Notes: generated by a model from the letters alone, not told the origin. A stretch of DNA of 64,000 nt from an uncultured Chthonomonas sp. (GCA_903859705.1 CAIONQ010000144.1:1-64000), one strand, 5' to 3'. Counted from the first letter of the stretch, positions 52,134 to 61,628 are shown. Program-made: numbers and translations.

Positions 52134-53015
52134 ATGCAGCTCTCGGCCATTACCGATGAGATTTCACAGGATTTTGAGCATGCGCTTGACGTGCTGTTGG
52201 AGTATGGCGCCAAAGGTGCCGAACTTCGCGGCCTGTGGGGCACCAACATAGCAGACCTCTCAAAAGAGCAGGTAACCCGTGCACAGACGGCGCTCAAAGT
52301 GCGGGGCATGTATGTAGTTGGCCTGGCCACCCCATTTTACAAGTGCGACCTTACCGCGGGGGTTAATGCCACTTCTGGAGCCATGCACCTGGCCTCTGAA
52401 CGGGATATTACGGACCAATCGGAGCTATTGGAGCGCTGCTTTAGGCTCGCGGATTCCTTCGATACCAATCTCATTCGTGTATTCACCTTCTGGCGGAAAG
52501 AAGAGTACACAGCTGAGATAGAGGCACGGATTATAGAATCTTTTGCGGCACCGGTGGCTGCTGCAGAGCGTGCCGGAATGATACTTGGGCTTGAGAACGA
52601 GCACGCTTGCTTTGTGGGCACTGGTGCCGAGGCCGCCCGAGTAGCAGCAGCGGTTAACTCCCCAAATCTGAAAATCGTATGGGACCCAGGCAATGCGTTT
52701 TTTGCCGATGAGGTGCCTTTCCCCGGTGGGTATGAAGCAGTACGCCCCTGGGTTACACACGTGCACATCAAAGATGGCAGGATGATCGAAACACCTGATC
52801 AAGGCAGAAGGCCACAGTGGTGTATTGTTGGGCAGGGCGAGATCGATTACGTCGGTCAGTTTGCTGCCCTTAAGCGAGATGGGTACGCTGGTGCAATCTC
52901 GCTTGAAACGCACTACGTTCCCACAACAGGGACTGGCGAAGGTGGCAAAGGAATTCCAGAAGATGGATCTCGACCCTGCCTTGCCGCTCTGCGTGAACTG
53001 ATTGACCGACCTTAA
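52134..53015 (+). CDS. Xylose isomerase-like TIM-barrel protein (sugar phosphate isomerase/epimerase family)
   Basis: Predicted 293 residues. Typical AP-endonuclease-2/xylose isomerase-like barrel elements: LSAITDEISQDFEHALDVL, FRLADSFDTNLIRVFTFW, ERAGMILGLENEHACFVG (metal Glu), IVWDPGNAFFADE (metal Asp), WVTHVHIKDGR (His), GAISLETHYVP (Glu). Such proteins isomerise or epimerise sugars or cyclitols. The exact substrate is unknown. ATG at 52134 is preferred to GTG 52128 because AGGGGGA lies nine bases before it. Confidence 0.85.
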   Translation: MQLSAITDEISQDFEHALDVLLEYGAKGAELRGLWGTNIADLSKEQVTRAQTALKVRGMYVVGLATPFYKCDLTAGVNATSGAMHLASERDITDQSELLERCFRLADSFDTNLIRVFTFWRKEEYTAEIEARIIESFAAPVAAAERAGMILGLENEHACFVGTGAEAARVAAAVNSPNLKIVWDPGNAFFADEVPFPGGYEAVRPWVTHVHIKDGRMIETPDQGRRPQWCIVGQGEIDYVGQFAALKRDGYAGAISLETHYVPTTGTGEGGKGIPEDGSRPCLAALRELIDRP

Positions 53016-53028
53016 CGAAATAACACCG

Positions 53029-53130
53029 ATGGATCTGGCAGCGGTGGCCAGAGCTATTCGGTCCGGCAGCCTGCAAATCGGCGGCCAACAAATCGTATAC
53101 ACGATCGATAAAGGGACTCGACCGATATGA
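53029..53130 (+). CDS. Possible 33-residue peptide coupled to the PPIase-like gene
   Basis: A short frame (MDLAAVARAIRSGSLQIGGQ...TRPI) whose TGA overlaps the ATG of the next gene (ATGA). It begins 13 bases after the upstream stop. There is no strong ribosome-binding site and nothing is recognised; it could be an accidental frame, a leader peptide, or a real micropeptide. Confidence 0.25.
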   Translation: MDLAAVARAIRSGSLQIGGQQIVYTIDKGTRPI

Positions 53131-54950
53131 ACTTCACGTCTATCACATGGTGGCGCACGGTATACCAGAAGGGTGGCCGCGTGTTTGCCATTGGCTGCGC
53201 AATAGTTTTTGCACTGCCGCTTGTGCTGCAGGCAGGTTTCAATATGCGTAATAGCAGCAAAAACCCTGCAGAGGTGGCCCTGAGCGGCTCGCTATGCACG
53301 GTAAACGGCGACGCCATTACACAGAAGGACCTTGCAACAATTCCCGCAGAGAGCCTTGGCGGCACACCGGGAAGAACACATGCCTCTCAATTTGGCGGAG
53401 CCATCTACTCGCTGGTGGTGCATAAGATAATTGAGCAGAAGATCAAGAAGCTCAACATTCATGCGACGGATATCGACATCGACAGGCTAGTTGCCAAGCA
53501 GCGCGAAGCGCTAGTTGGTGCGAAGGCTACCGATGCGGACTGGGAAAATTACCTATCTGACAGGCGCCACGTAACTCCGGCGGAGTTCCGCGAGCAGCTC
53601 ACCAGCCAGGCGGACGTGCAGGCGATGCTGGATCGTTACAAGGCTGAAGAAAAGGTAACACCAGATGAGGTAAAAGCTCAGAATGGCGAAGTACAATCGG
53701 CGGTTGTATATATAGCTGCTGGCCCATCGCCAATGAACCCCAAAGCGCCGCCCGTGAGCGATGCAGATGCCCTGAAGAAGGCCAATGACCTGCACGCTAA
53801 AGCAGTTGCGGGTGCCGATATCAAGGCAATAATTAGCAGCCTTGGAACGGACCCCTCTACTAAGGGCGCCATCAAGGCCATGACTGAATGGCGACCAGAG
53901 TATCAGAAGGGCGGCCAGGAAACTCCCTTTGGTGTATTCTTCTACGGCCCAGACTTCGACAAGGCCATGCAGAAAACTGCAAAAGGCCAGGTTAGTGATG
54001 TTGTTAAGTCCTCAGGCTTTCAGCAGGGTTATGTATTCGGCAAAGTGCTGGATCGCCGTGTGAACGCTCCAAAGGACTTCGATGAGAAAAAGGCCATTGT
54101 TGCCCTTCAGGAACAGCGCGCTTACAAGAAACTGGACGCCGAGATAAAAGCTGCTGTGAAGGCAGCCAAGGTAGAGTTCCCTGCAGACCAGGCAGACAAG
54201 AAGGCCTATTACGACTATGCCCGCCTTGATGTAATGCAAGGCGAACTGCGTAACAGCTTCGGCGCTCCCACGCCTGACGGACCAACACAGGCAGAGTTCA
54301 AAACGCTTCAGGAAGTAATAGATGCAGACTTCGAGGCGGCTCTCAAAAAGCATCCAGAAGATACTACCGCAGCGCTGATGGTGGCGGCCTCCCTGCAGGG
54401 CAAACAGTTCAATGCAAAGCCGGAAGAGCAAGGTGCTATTAGAGATAGGCTGATCGGCCTGTACGAATCTGCATTCAAATCCTTCGAAGATACAGACCTG
54501 CGATTCACGCTTGCCGATCTCTACCGTGATAAGCATGACGACAAATCGACATTCGGACAGTATCAGAAGGTAGCTAAACTGCTGAATAGCGATCCACCTT
54601 ACGACTTGCAAACCCGCCAGAAGCAACTGGCCACGCGTAAGCGGTTAGCATCTGGCCTGAAAGGCTTGCCTGCCGCAACCGTTCCGGAAGCTGCGACCCT
54701 GGCCACTGAGCAGGATACAAAGATCGCTGATCTGAACATCCGGATACTTCAGGATCAGGCCAAGCAAGCGGAAGAGCAGAAGAAGCAAGCAGCGTTGCAG
54801 AAAGCAGCTGATGCTGCTGCAAAAGCCAAGCCCGGCGCAGGTTCGCCAGTAAACGGTACTTCACCGCTTGATGCAGGTGCGCTAAACCCGCCAACGGATG
54901 GTGGAAAAGCACCACTTTCCTCTGGCGGCGCCCCGGCTAAGAAACCATAG
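53127..54950 (+). CDS. SurA/PrsA-like membrane-anchored foldase (peptidyl-prolyl isomerase family)
   Basis: Predicted 607 residues. A single N-terminal membrane helix (RVFAIGCAIVFALPLVLQA, about 18-36) is followed by a SurA_N-like helical domain starting TVNGDAITQKDLATIPAES, with VVHKIIEQKIKKLNIHATD and PAEFREQLTSQADVQAMLD. A parvulin-like middle part (ADALKKANDLHAKAVAGADI, GTDPSTKGAIKAM, FDKAMQKTAKGQVSDVVKSS) follows. The last third is helical and Lys/Ala/Gln-rich with a Pro/Ala-rich tail. It would help fold exported proteins. The PPIase active site is degenerate, so chaperone activity is the safer inference. Confidence 0.72.
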   Translation: MNFTSITWWRTVYQKGGRVFAIGCAIVFALPLVLQAGFNMRNSSKNPAEVALSGSLCTVNGDAITQKDLATIPAESLGGTPGRTHASQFGGAIYSLVVHKIIEQKIKKLNIHATDIDIDRLVAKQREALVGAKATDADWENYLSDRRHVTPAEFREQLTSQADVQAMLDRYKAEEKVTPDEVKAQNGEVQSAVVYIAAGPSPMNPKAPPVSDADALKKANDLHAKAVAGADIKAIISSLGTDPSTKGAIKAMTEWRPEYQKGGQETPFGVFFYGPDFDKAMQKTAKGQVSDVVKSSGFQQGYVFGKVLDRRVNAPKDFDEKKAIVALQEQRAYKKLDAEIKAAVKAAKVEFPADQADKKAYYDYARLDVMQGELRNSFGAPTPDGPTQAEFKTLQEVIDADFEAALKKHPEDTTAALMVAASLQGKQFNAKPEEQGAIRDRLIGLYESAFKSFEDTDLRFTLADLYRDKHDDKSTFGQYQKVAKLLNSDPPYDLQTRQKQLATRKRLASGLKGLPAATVPEAATLATEQDTKIADLNIRILQDQAKQAEEQKKQAALQKAADAAAKAKPGAGSPVNGTSPLDAGALNPPTDGGKAPLSSGGAPAKKP

Positions 54951-54965
54951 CGCGGAGTCGGAACC

Positions 54966-55706
54966 TTGCGCGATAACGAAACACAAACTGAATGCCCAGT
55001 GCATGCTGCCCCTGTGGGGCAGCATGCACTGGGCGAACTATTTGTGGTTTCGCTGCCGATAGGTAATCCAGAGGATATCACACTTCGGGCTCTACGCATT
55101 CTGAGATCTGTATCCGCAATATGCTGTGAAGACACGCGAGTATCGCAGCCACAGCTTAACGACTACAGTATCCAAACACCGCTCCTATCACTGCAAGTTC
55201 GGGCCGAGTACGTTACACTCCAGACTGTTACAGAGAAAATAACAAGCGGACTAAACGTGGCTGTTATTTCAGATTGCGGCACTCCGTTGATAGCCGACCC
55301 AGGTTTAAGAGTAATTCAAACGGTATTAAGTGCTGGCGGTAATGTAACAGCAGTACCCGGACCTTCAGCCGTGCTGGCCGCACTAGCGGCAAGCGGGTTT
55401 AGAACAGCCCCATTCTACTTCGCTGGTTTCCCACCGCGGGGCGTTGCAGATAGGCCCGAGTTCTTTAAATCTCTATGTTTGCAATCTGGGCACATTGTTC
55501 TGTTTGAGGGCCAGCCATACTTACGTGACTCTTTGCGGAATCTTGTTAATGAACTTGGTGCAGATCGACCAGCCGCGTTGGCGCAGCACCTTACCACCGT
55601 GCGCGAAATTTGGATTCGTGGCACACTGGGTTCAATACTGGCGCAAACCGGCAACAAAGTCCGCAGATCATGCCCATGTACGCTAGTTATATCTGCACCA
55701 ATTTAG
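54966..55706 (+). CDS. rsmI: 16S rRNA (cytidine-1402-2'-O)-methyltransferase RsmI, diverged
   Basis: Predicted 246 residues; the family is usually ~270-290. Matches include LFVVSLPIGNPEDITLRAL, ISDCGTPLIADPGLRVIQ, VTAVPGPSAVLAALAASGF, YFAGFPPRG and LRNLVNELGADRPAALA. It methylates the ribose of C1402 of 16S rRNA using SAM. The TTG start at 54966 is uncertain: the RsmI-like part starts near residue 26, and the first 26 codons hold an unusually strong hairpin (54994-55034). The C-terminal half is less conserved than in typical RsmI. Confidence 0.85.
   Translation: MRDNETQTECPVHAAPVGQHALGELFVVSLPIGNPEDITLRALRILRSVSAICCEDTRVSQPQLNDYSIQTPLLSLQVRAEYVTLQTVTEKITSGLNVAVISDCGTPLIADPGLRVIQTVLSAGGNVTAVPGPSAVLAALAASGFRTAPFYFAGFPPRGVADRPEFFKSLCLQSGHIVLFEGQPYLRDSLRNLVNELGADRPAALAQHLTTVREIWIRGTLGSILAQTGNKVRRSCPCTLVISAPI
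54994..55034. repeat. Perfect 19-bp inverted repeat with 3-base loop inside rsmI 5' end
   Basis: GCCCAGTGCATGCTGCCCC (54994-55012), loop TGT, exact complement 55016-55034. It lies within the first 25 codons of rsmI as annotated, directly before the conserved part. No T-run follows. Such a stable structure is unusual inside a coding sequence. Confidence 0.9.
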
Positions 55707-56225
55707 AAAATCTGCTAAATTGTGGAGCCGAATAGGTTAGCGGAAGCAGATTATTCAGTTATAATTATAGGTGCGATGTGACAGATTGCGATGAGTAACG
55801 TGACTATATTCTGCCCTGAATATAGACATGGCGCGTAACTGGTGCACCTTTTCATACTCGTCAACCGCTAATCCCGGTTGCAATCCGTTTGAATTTGGTG
55901 AACAAGTTTCGAAAACTTGTCGTCTGTAGTTTCGGATGTGATCCCTACCCGCGCGACGCGGCGCACCAATGGACTCAATGTCGGCAGCCCTGCTGGCAAC
56001 AACGCAATGTCGCTCAGATTAAACTGGCCAGAAGTCACCCTCATCGGACGCTGAGCTGGTAAGTGCCCCAACAACACAGGGTTGGGAATCTGAACGAAGA
56101 TACCCTCATAGACGGTCTCTCCTTCGTTACAGAACGGTTGATCGTAAGCGATTGGGTTGAGCGCAAGGTCTTACGCTCCGGGATTTACTACGCCCGGGCC
56201 TTGGTGATGAAAGAAAATACACCCG
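55707..56225. other. 519-base intergenic region with no convincing gene
   Basis: Frames on both strands are open but unsupported. On the minus strand a frame from about 56160 down to 55868 (LPAQRPMRVTSGQFNLSDIA) reads protein-like but lacks a usual start. On the plus strand a frame from GTG 56063 overlaps the following gene by 26 bases. Weak hairpins occur at 55709-55752 and near 55912-55930. I cannot assign either frame. Confidence 0.4.
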
Positions 56226-57059
56226 ATGGCAATACACCGCAAAAACAGTGATTCATTTAGTGGCGCTGTTCAAGAATTGAGCGGCACAGCTGTTTGTTCG
56301 CCAAGCAGCACAATATCTGGCGCGGTTCATTCCGGGGATACCGCACAGATCAATCCTACAGATAAAGAGAAATCTGCTGTCGTGTCTACTTCGATAACCG
56401 AAAGTCCTGAACGATTCCGTGCAGACTTCATCGATCCTCTTATCCCGGTTCAGCCTGTTCCGTATGCGGCAGCAAAGAGGCTGTTTGACATACTGTTCAG
56501 TAGCCTGCTGATGCTGGGATTATCGCCTGTTTACATTGGCCTCGTGCTGGGCGTTAAGTTAACATCAAAGGGGCCAGTATTCTTCAAACAAGTTCGTGTG
56601 GGTAAGGGCGGGAGATACTTTTACTGCCTCAAGTTTCGCTCAATGTGCGTTGATGCAGAGGCCAGGAAGAAAGAGTTGGAGCACCTGAACGAGGCCACTG
56701 GCCCTGTATTCAAGATGAAGCGTGACCCGCGTATCACACGTTTTGGCATGTTTATGCGCAAATTTAGCCTGGATGAGCTGCCGCAGTTTATCAATGTACT
56801 ATGCGGGCACATGTCTGTAGTTGGCCCACGTCCCCCAATTCCCGCTGAAGTGGCGCAATATTCCGAGCGTGATCGCAAGCGCCTTGCAGTAGTGCCAGGT
56901 ATAACCTGTTACTGGCAGATTAGCGGGCGTAGCAATCTTACATTTGAGGAATGGGTGGATCTGGACCTTAAGTACATCGAAACGATGTCATTCGGTAACG
57001 ATTTGATGATCGTTCTAAAAACTGTTCCGGCAGTTATAACTGGCTCCGGTGCCCATTAG
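56226..57059 (+). CDS. Initiating sugar-phosphate transferase (bacterial sugar transferase family, WcaJ/PglC type)
   Basis: Predicted 277 residues. About 80 weakly conserved N-terminal residues precede the core: AAKRLFDILFSSLLMLGLSP with its single membrane segment, SKGPVFFKQVRVGKGGRYF, FYCLKFRSMCVDAE, PRITRFGMFMRKFSLDELPQ, SVVGPRPPIPAEV, PGITCYWQISGRSNLTF. Members transfer a hexose-1-phosphate from UDP-sugar to undecaprenyl phosphate, starting an O-antigen or exopolysaccharide. It is the short-form core; the long multi-helix N-terminus of WcaJ is absent. It is the first gene of the polysaccharide cluster. Confidence 0.9.
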   Translation: MAIHRKNSDSFSGAVQELSGTAVCSPSSTISGAVHSGDTAQINPTDKEKSAVVSTSITESPERFRADFIDPLIPVQPVPYAAAKRLFDILFSSLLMLGLSPVYIGLVLGVKLTSKGPVFFKQVRVGKGGRYFYCLKFRSMCVDAEARKKELEHLNEATGPVFKMKRDPRITRFGMFMRKFSLDELPQFINVLCGHMSVVGPRPPIPAEVAQYSERDRKRLAVVPGITCYWQISGRSNLTFEEWVDLDLKYIETMSFGNDLMIVLKTVPAVITGSGAH

Positions 57060-57139
57060 CGCGTAATGCCGCCGCTGTATGTCCTTTGTGAGCTGCAGTA
57101 CGGCTGATATGTAAATCCCGATCGCTTTTGGCTTCATTT

Positions 57140-57184
57140 CGGCCTGTGCGCTCCAAACGCGTACAGGCCGTTTGAGCGTATAAT
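57140..57184 (+). promoter_or_regulatory. Hairpin and possible -10 upstream of galE
   Basis: CGGCCTGT (57140-57147) pairs with ACAGGCCG (57163-57170). TATAAT lies at 57179-57184. No acceptable -35 is seen at the right distance, so the promoter is only suggested; the hairpin may end the transferase transcript. Confidence 0.4.
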
Positions 57185-57231
57185 GATCGGTAAGAAGAGC
57201 ATTTTACCAACTGAAATTTTGGAGACGGGTT

Positions 57232-58206
57232 ATGATACTGGTTACGGGCGGAGCCGGGTATATCGGCAGTCACTATGTGCAGCAGAGTGTGGCCGATGGC
57301 GCAGAGATTGTAGTACTTGATAATCTAGCTTACGGGCACCGGGAAGCGGTTCCTGAGGGCGTGGATCTTATTGTTGGCGACATGGCCGATAGAGGGCTGC
57401 TTGAAGAGCTATTCACGAGCCATAAGATTGATGCCGTTGTGCACTTTGCCGCTTTTGCATACGTTGGCGAATCTGTTACCGCGCCCCGTAAGTATTACGG
57501 CAATAACACTGTTGCCACCCTCAACCTGCTGAATACGATGGTGGACTACGATGTTAAGAAGTTTGTATTCTCTTCAACATGCGCAACGTACGGTAACCCT
57601 GAATACACTCCCATGGATGAAAGCCACCCACAATCGCCCATCAATCCGTATGGCGAAAGCAAGTGGTTTGTAGAAAAAATTCTCTGGGCATATAGTCAGG
57701 CGTATGGCCTGCAATCCGCAGCCCTGCGCTACTTCAATGCAGCGGGCTGTGATCCTGAAGGCCGCATTGGAGAGAGCCATGATCCTGAAACTCACCTGAT
57801 TCCGCTTATTCTTCAGGCCGCCCAGGGCAAGCGCGATAGCATTGGTATTTTCGGTACTGATTACGACACTCCGGATGGCACCTGCATCCGAGATTATATT
57901 CATGTATTGGATCTGGCCCGTGCTCACAACCTGGCCCTAAACTACCTTGCTGCCGGTGGCGAGAGCAATGTTTTCAACCTTGGCACTGGTACAGGCAACT
58001 CGGTACGTGAAGTAATAGAATCCTGCAAGCAAGTTACGGGCCTTCCCATCAATGTTGTGGAGCATCCGCGCAGGGCTGGTGATCCGCCAAGGCTGATTGC
58101 AAGCGCTGCAAAAGCAAAGTCAGTGCTTGGATGGGAGCCGGAATATACCGATATCAACAAGATTATCACAACGGCCTGGAATTGGGAAACCAACAGGACC
58201 TACTGA
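57232..58206 (+). CDS. galE: UDP-glucose 4-epimerase
   Basis: Predicted 324 residues of the SDR family. NAD motif ILVTGGAGYIGSHYVQQ, catalytic SSTCATYGN (Ser/Thr) and PYGESKWFVE (Tyr-x-x-x-Lys), and RYFNAAGCDPEGRIGE in the UDP-sugar site. It interconverts UDP-glucose and UDP-galactose in the cytoplasm. TTGGAG lies before the ATG. It is followed closely by rfbA, so both may supply sugars for one surface glycan. Confidence 0.95.
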   Translation: MILVTGGAGYIGSHYVQQSVADGAEIVVLDNLAYGHREAVPEGVDLIVGDMADRGLLEELFTSHKIDAVVHFAAFAYVGESVTAPRKYYGNNTVATLNLLNTMVDYDVKKFVFSSTCATYGNPEYTPMDESHPQSPINPYGESKWFVEKILWAYSQAYGLQSAALRYFNAAGCDPEGRIGESHDPETHLIPLILQAAQGKRDSIGIFGTDYDTPDGTCIRDYIHVLDLARAHNLALNYLAAGGESNVFNLGTGTGNSVREVIESCKQVTGLPINVVEHPRRAGDPPRLIASAAKAKSVLGWEPEYTDINKIITTAWNWETNRTY

Positions 58207-58227
58207 TCGGGAGAGATAGGTTAACCA

Positions 58228-59109
58228 ATGAAGGGCATCGTTCTTGCCGGCGGCAGCGGCACCAGGCTGTATCCTGCCACGCACGTCGTATCCAAGCAAC
58301 TGCTTCCGGTGTACGACAAGCCAATGGTATACCACCCCATTTCCACGCTTATGCTCTCTGGCCTGCGGGAGATTCTGCTCATCTCTACACCGCAGGATTT
58401 GCCACTGTTTGAGCGCCTGCTGGGCGATGGTTCACAATTTGGCATCAGCCTCAACTATGCAGTACAGCCGCGCCCGGAGGGCCTCGCTCAGGCATTCCAT
58501 ATTGGCAAAGAATTTATCGGTGGCGGGCCGGCCAGCCTGGTTCTGGGAGATAACATCTTCTACGGCCACGGTATGCCAGAACGCCTGCGCGCGGCGGCAC
58601 AGCGCACAGACGGTGCAACAGTTTTTGGATACCGCGTAAGCGACCCTGAGCGGTATGGCGTGATGGAGTTTGATGCAGATAATCGCGTAATTTCGCTGGA
58701 AGAGAAGCCCGAAAAGCCCAGAAGCCACTACGCCGTTGTTGGCCTGTACTTTTACGATAACCAGATCACTGAGATAGCAGCTGGTATAAAGCCCAGTGCA
58801 CGCGGTGAGTTGGAGATTACAGATGTAAACAAGGCATATCTTGAGCGAGGGCAGCTGCATGCAGAGTTGCTTGGCAGGGGAACAGCCTGGTTGGATACAG
58901 GAACCCACGATTCTTTGCTGCAGGCTGCGAACTATATTGAAACCCTGCAGAACAGGCAGGGGCTTAAGGTTGCTTGTCTGGAAGAGATTGCATACCAATT
59001 GGGATACATCACGGCAGAGCAGGTTTTGGAGCGAGCAGCAATGCTCGGCAAAAATGAGTATGGGAGCTACCTTAAGAGGCTGGTAACCGAGGATCCAGTT
59101 CGCACGTGA
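58228..59109 (+). CDS. rfbA: Glucose-1-phosphate thymidylyltransferase
   Basis: Predicted 293 residues. [20 protein letters not shown] is the nucleotidyltransferase signature; [49 protein letters not shown] and [20 protein letters not shown] complete the RmlA pattern. It makes dTDP-glucose, first step of dTDP-L-rhamnose synthesis. Length is typical. It precedes the remaining dTDP-sugar genes on the same strand. Confidence 0.97.
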   Translation: MKGIVLAGGSGTRLYPATHVVSKQLLPVYDKPMVYHPISTLMLSGLREILLISTPQDLPLFERLLGDGSQFGISLNYAVQPRPEGLAQAFHIGKEFIGGGPASLVLGDNIFYGHGMPERLRAAAQRTDGATVFGYRVSDPERYGVMEFDADNRVISLEEKPEKPRSHYAVVGLYFYDNQITEIAAGIKPSARGELEITDVNKAYLERGQLHAELLGRGTAWLDTGTHDSLLQAANYIETLQNRQGLKVACLEEIAYQLGYITAEQVLERAAMLGKNEYGSYLKRLVTEDPVRT

Positions 59110-59143
59110 TTGCGGCACAACAAAGGCAGCGAAGGATAGATCG

Positions 59144-59998
59144 ATGAGTGCATCTGAGGGGAATTTCACTGTCCGAACCATGGTTCGGGAGGACTTGTAT
59201 AAGGCCTATGAGTGGTCGATTGAAGAAGGCTGGAACATCGGGAAATACGATCACGATGTTTTCTTCGCCACCGACCCAACCGGCTTTTTTATTGGTGAGC
59301 TTAACGGCGAACCCATTGGAAGCGTAAGTGGGGTGGCATATGACCCCCACTTTGGATTTGTGGGCATCTATATTCTGCGCCCACAGTATCGTGGCTTGGG
59401 ATACGGCATTCAGATTTTTAATGCTGCCATGCAGTACCTTGGGGACCGCACAGTTGGGCTGGACGGCGTGATTGCGCAGCAGGATAACTACAGGCGCTCC
59501 GGCTTTGAGTTCTGCTATCGTAACATCCGTAACGAATATATACCTCCCAGCGGTACAGCGGACTTTACTGGCATCGTTAGTGCGTCTGATGTACCGTTTG
59601 AGCAGCTACTTGCTTACGACACAGCGCACTTTCCCGCAAATAGACCTGTTTTTTTGAAAGGGCTTATTGCTGAGCCCGAATCTACCGCACTCGTGTCTCT
59701 CAAAGATGGCGAGATCGATGGTTTTGGGGTTATTCGCGCATTCAGCCATGGCTGGAGCGTGGGGCCGCTGTTTGCCGAAACAGAAGCAACAGCCAACAAG
59801 CTATTCGCCGCGCTTAGCTCCGGGCATGTTGGCGAGCCAGTTTATCTTGATACACCGGAGCCTAACAATGGAGCAAAAGCTCTTGTAGCTCGTTTTGGTA
59901 TGTCTCCCGTATTTGAAACCGCGCGCATGTATCGCGGTGCCATTCCCCAGATCCCTATACAGTCAATGTACGGGGTCACTACCTACGAATTAGGGTAG
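59144..59998 (+). CDS. GNAT acetyltransferase, two-domain
   Basis: Predicted 284 residues. The N-terminal GNAT domain has FFIGELNGEPIGSVSG and IYILRPQYRGLGYGIQIFNA, with the R-G-x-G-x-G-like CoA loop. The second half is a GNAT_C-type domain (KGLIAEPESTALVSLKDGEI, FGMSPVFETARMYRG). It resembles YitI/Bacillus-type acetyltransferases of unknown substrate. It lies between rfbA and the rfbC-like gene, so sugar acetylation is possible but not shown. Confidence 0.83.
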   Translation: MSASEGNFTVRTMVREDLYKAYEWSIEEGWNIGKYDHDVFFATDPTGFFIGELNGEPIGSVSGVAYDPHFGFVGIYILRPQYRGLGYGIQIFNAAMQYLGDRTVGLDGVIAQQDNYRRSGFEFCYRNIRNEYIPPSGTADFTGIVSASDVPFEQLLAYDTAHFPANRPVFLKGLIAEPESTALVSLKDGEIDGFGVIRAFSHGWSVGPLFAETEATANKLFAALSSGHVGEPVYLDTPEPNNGAKALVARFGMSPVFETARMYRGAIPQIPIQSMYGVTTYELG

Positions 59999-60053
59999 AA
60001 TCAACCGGCCAGACAGCCGATATTCTCCGATTGAAAGTGAGTTTTTACGCCAG

Positions 60054-60527
60054 ATGAGCCTCTCTCCAGAAGAAATCGAAGCAGCAATTCCCGGTGTCAT
60101 CACAAAGTCTCTGAAGAAATTCACGGATCCGCGCGGTTGGCTAATAGAGCTGTTTCGCGACGATGAGCTTCCGGCCGGCTTTGAGCCAACCATGGGTTAT
60201 ATCTCCCTCACGCATCCCGGTGTGGCACGTGGCCCGCATGAGCATCGCGATCAGAGCGATGGCTTCATATTTATTTCCGGCACATTCGAAGTCACTCTGT
60301 GGGAAAACCGCCCGGATAAAGCGCACGCTAAGGTGGTTATACTGGCTGGCGAAAATAACCCGCTGTTTATGGTTGTGCCGCCCGGCGTAGTGCACGCATA
60401 CCGCAATGTTGGTGAGCATGATGCTACCGTACTTAACTTCCCAGATAAATTGTATGCTGGCTGGGGCAAGAAAGAGCCAGTAGATGAAATCCGCCATGAA
60501 GAGATCGATTCGGAGTTCAAGCTGTGA
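60054..60527 (+). CDS. dTDP-4-dehydrorhamnose 3,5-epimerase-like cupin protein
   Basis: Predicted 157 residues, shorter than typical RmlC (~180). TDPRGWLIELFRDDEL, YISLTHPGVARGPHEHRDQS (His pair) and FMVVPPGVVHAYRNVGEHDA follow the RmlC/cupin pattern. It would epimerise the keto sugar made by rfbB. The motif around PHEH differs from the classical RGLH of RmlC, so it could act on a different dTDP-keto sugar. Its stop overlaps the next start (GTGA). Confidence 0.75.
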   Translation: MSLSPEEIEAAIPGVITKSLKKFTDPRGWLIELFRDDELPAGFEPTMGYISLTHPGVARGPHEHRDQSDGFIFISGTFEVTLWENRPDKAHAKVVILAGENNPLFMVVPPGVVHAYRNVGEHDATVLNFPDKLYAGWGKKEPVDEIRHEEIDSEFKL

Positions 60528-61570
60528 GCAAAGGTAAAACAATTCTTGTAACGGGTGGTGCCGGGTTTATAGGCAGCAACTATTGCCGCTATGTGCTGGA
60601 AAACCACCCGGATTATCGTGTAGTAGTGTTGGATGCTCTTACCTATGCAGGCAACCTCTCTACACTGGTAGACATACAGCAGAAATATGCCGGTAGATTT
60701 CAATTCTATCCCGGCAAAATCCAGGATGAAACAGTTGTTTGTGGCATTATTCGGGCCGAAAAGGTTAACTACGTAGTTAACTTTGCTGCAGAATCTCATA
60801 ACGATCGATCTATCCTGGATCCCGGCAGCTTTATTCAAACCGATGTTTACGGTGTGTTTACCTTGCTGGATGCTGTTAAGCGGTTTGATGTTGAGCGCCT
60901 GGTGCACATTTCCACCGATGAGGTTTACGGCACGATAGATAGCGGTAGTTTTACAGAACAGAGCCCAATTGAGCCGAATACACCGTACTCCTCAAGCAAA
61001 GCGGGCGGAGAGTTGCAGGCCCGGGCACACCGCATCACGTATGGCACCCCCACCCTGGTTACCCGCTGCGGCAATAACTTCGGGCCGTTTCAGTACCCCG
61101 AAAAGTTGATACCATTCTTCGTGTCTCGCCTTATTGATGATAAAAAGGTGCCTATTTATGGATCTGGCCAGCAAGTGCGAGACTGGGTGTTTGTGATGGA
61201 TCACTGCTCCGGTATCGACTTTGTGCTACACAATGGCGCACTGGGAGAGGCTTACAACATCGGCTCTGATGGTGAACTCACCAATATGGAGATTACCCAC
61301 CGCCTGCTGAAGCTTCTGGATAAACCAGAGTCCCTTATCAAGCATATCGGCGATCCGCGCGGAGGCGCACACGATAAGAGATACAGTATCGATGCCTCAC
61401 GCCTGAAAGGATTGGGTTGGAAGCCTGCGTACGAGTTTGAAGAAGCGCTGGAGCGCACCGTCAAATGGTATGTAGACAATCAGGGCTGGTGGCGCGATAT
61501 CGTTGCATCACCGGATTATCAGGCATTTGTGGCACGCTTCTACGGCAAGTATCTGGGCGAGGATCTTTGA
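60524..61570 (+). CDS. rfbB: dTDP-glucose 4,6-dehydratase
   Basis: Predicted 348 residues. ILVTGGAGFIGSNYCRYVLE, VVVLDALTYAGNLSTL, NFAAESHNDRSI, VHISTDEVYGTI, PYSSSKAGGELQARA and VTRCGNNFGPFQYPEKLIPF are classical for RmlB. It converts dTDP-glucose to the 4-keto-6-deoxy sugar. GTG start overlaps the upstream stop; the 3' end is 58 bases from the next real start. Confidence 0.96.
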   Translation: MSKGKTILVTGGAGFIGSNYCRYVLENHPDYRVVVLDALTYAGNLSTLVDIQQKYAGRFQFYPGKIQDETVVCGIIRAEKVNYVVNFAAESHNDRSILDPGSFIQTDVYGVFTLLDAVKRFDVERLVHISTDEVYGTIDSGSFTEQSPIEPNTPYSSSKAGGELQARAHRITYGTPTLVTRCGNNFGPFQYPEKLIPFFVSRLIDDKKVPIYGSGQQVRDWVFVMDHCSGIDFVLHNGALGEAYNIGSDGELTNMEITHRLLKLLDKPESLIKHIGDPRGGAHDKRYSIDASRLKGLGWKPAYEFEEALERTVKWYVDNQGWWRDIVASPDYQAFVARFYGKYLGEDL

Positions 61571-61628
61571 TCTTAAACGCACAGTTTGGGAAGCATTGCC
61601 ATATGTCGAAGTCAATGGAGGTTCGCCA

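Noticed and set aside
55868-56160. Minus-strand frame reading PNPVLLGHLPAQRPMRVTSG as a gene
   Set aside because: No usual start codon or ribosome-binding site, no recognised family, and a competing plus-strand frame; left as unassigned sequence.
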